Source of the DNA: Pseudomonas asplenii
GTDB taxonomy: Bacteria > Pseudomonadota > Gammaproteobacteria > Pseudomonadales > Pseudomonadaceae
Direction: 5' to 3'
DNA length: 64,000 bases
Assembly: GCF_001293465.1 (NCBI RefSeq)
Contig: NZ_JSYZ01000018.1
Location: 295,058-359,057 of the forward strand
Position 1 is the first letter of the stretch. Each line of letters starts with the position of its first letter. The notes beneath the pieces are model-generated. The model made no database searches. It had not been told where the DNA came from and saw only the letters and a list, made by a program, of their open reading frames with translations. Made by a program: the position numbers and the translations under genes. Of this stretch, positions 63,292-64,000 are shown piece after piece.

Positions 63292-63483
63292 CTAGATCCG
63301 TACGTTGCCCCGTGGCCCCGCAATCGCCCAGATGATCAGCCCCAGTACCGGCAGCAGGGCGATCAGCAGTACCCAGAGGATTTTCATCCCGGTTTCGGCA
63401 CCGCTTTTCAGGACGTTGAGAATGGCCCAGATATCCAGGGCCAGGATGATCAGGCCAACGAGGCCATTGAAGGTCGAACCCAT
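63292..63483 (-). CDS. Small membrane protein, PLDc_N (cardiolipin synthase N-terminal-like)
   Basis: A 63-residue protein with two membrane helices (FNGLVGLIILALDIWAILNV, and WVLLIALLPVLGLIIWAIAG) joined by a short loop with Lys. This is the PLD-nuclease N-terminal module found alone. The catalytic HKD domains are absent, so it is not a full cardiolipin synthase. Function unknown. Confidence 0.85.
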   Translation of the reverse strand: MGSTFNGLVGLIILALDIWAILNVLKSGAETGMKILWVLLIALLPVLGLIIWAIAGPRGNVRI

Positions 63484-63559
63484 GGTGCTGCTCCCGAATG
63501 ATGAGGACTGGCACTAGTAGGATAGCCGGCCACGACCAGGGTTCCGTCCAATTCCCGCC

Positions 63560-64000
63560 TCAGACGTGCAGCGCGATCCGCAGGGCTTCCAGGGACGGTG
63601 CGGCGGCGATGCCGACCTGCTCGCACAACTCCAGCACCCGTGGCAGGTCACTACCGTAGACCAGCACCGCCTGCAGTTCATCATCCAGCAGTTGGCTGAA
63701 GTTCAGCAGCACGTAGCCCCCCATTTCCGGGTTCATGCTCGAAAGCTGGATCTGGATGCGGTTCAGTGCCGTCAGCGCCTCGACCTTGGCCAATTGCTTG
63801 GGCTTGATGTTGAACGGCACGTCCTTGCCGAAGGACGCGACGATCTGGGCAAACAGGTCCATGTAGGTGTCCGCCTGGAACAGCACGGTCTCCGGCAGGC
63901 TGCCGACCACGACCCACTCACCCAGGGGGATCGGGAAGCTGTCGTCGTAGTTGATATCCGGATTGGCCGCCAGGAAACCGGCCTCGTCCGCATAGGCCTG
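63560..64000 (-). CDS. Conserved protein of unknown function, 5' end outside the window
   Basis: The frame is open to the window edge, giving at least 146 residues; the visible part begins QAYADEAGFLAANPDINYDD. The protein is soluble and mixed alpha/beta, with FSQLLDDELQAVLVYGSDLPRV near its end. I do not recognise a function. It is on the same strand as the PLDc_N-like gene, 76 bases upstream of it. Confidence 0.8.
   Translation of the reverse strand, partial: QAYADEAGFLAANPDINYDDSFPIPLGEWVVVGSLPETVLFQADTYMDLFAQIVASFGKDVPFNIKPKQLAKVEALTALNRIQIQLSSMNPEMGGYVLLNFSQLLDDELQAVLVYGSDLPRVLELCEQVGIAAAPSLEALRIALHV

Overview
The window is chromosomal DNA of a fluorescent-type Pseudomonas. Protein sequences, high GC content, REP palindromes and gene order all point this way. 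The order gyrA-serC-pheA-hisC-tyrA-cmk-rpsA-ihfB, flanked by mtnA/MTA deaminase, ubiG-mupP-yciK and wbpL/wbpM, matches the Pseudomonas 'mixed-function supraoperon' neighbourhood. I see no tRNA, rRNA, CRISPR array, insertion sequence or prophage.

Layout. 1-11.9 kb is accessory metabolism and sensing: a GntR/FCD regulator with a BenE-type transporter, a chemoreceptor, a MocR regulator, a divergent SDR/MDR oxidoreductase pair, pyrF, an ethanolamine permease behind a near-consensus sigma-54 promoter, a TetR regulator and a ComEA-like protein. 11.9-15.7 kb is the O-antigen locus reduced to wbpM and wbpL. 15.7-27.7 kb is the conserved minus-strand block ihfB, rpsA, cmk, tyrA, hisC, pheA, serC, gyrA and mtnA. 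27.8-31.5 kb runs on the plus strand: MTA deaminase, ubiG, mupP and a YciK-like SDR. 31.5-36.1 kb holds a diguanylate cyclase behind a candidate sigma-54 promoter, facing a probable operon of a GGDEF/EAL protein and undA (1-undecene synthesis). 36.3-48.8 kb holds an ABC exporter, a DsbA-like protein, trhO, bolA, a DUF2059 protein, fumC, an EamA permease, a thiolase, a polyphosphate kinase and mnmC. 48.8-53.6 kb is one 1,610-residue protein with leucine-rich repeats and a NEL-type E3 ubiquitin ligase domain, a likely host-directed effector. 53.9-58.8 kb is the NAGGN osmoprotectant operon. 59-64 kb holds a CsrA/RsmI-type regulator, an SDR, small membrane proteins and an LtaS-like phosphoglycerol transferase.

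Main points of interest. (1) The tyrA gene lacks the EPSP synthase (aroA) domain normally fused to it in Pseudomonas. The short tail left before cmk looks like a clean in-frame excision. (2) The NEL-ligase protein has an intact Cys-x-Asp motif and a tiny ORF ending just before its ribosome binding site. (3) undA follows a dual c-di-GMP protein and converges with a diguanylate cyclase that has a candidate sigma-54 promoter. (4) The O-antigen locus has only its first and last functions left, with a 0.6 kb gene-free gap. All identifications come from reading sequence and from memory of families; no database search was run.
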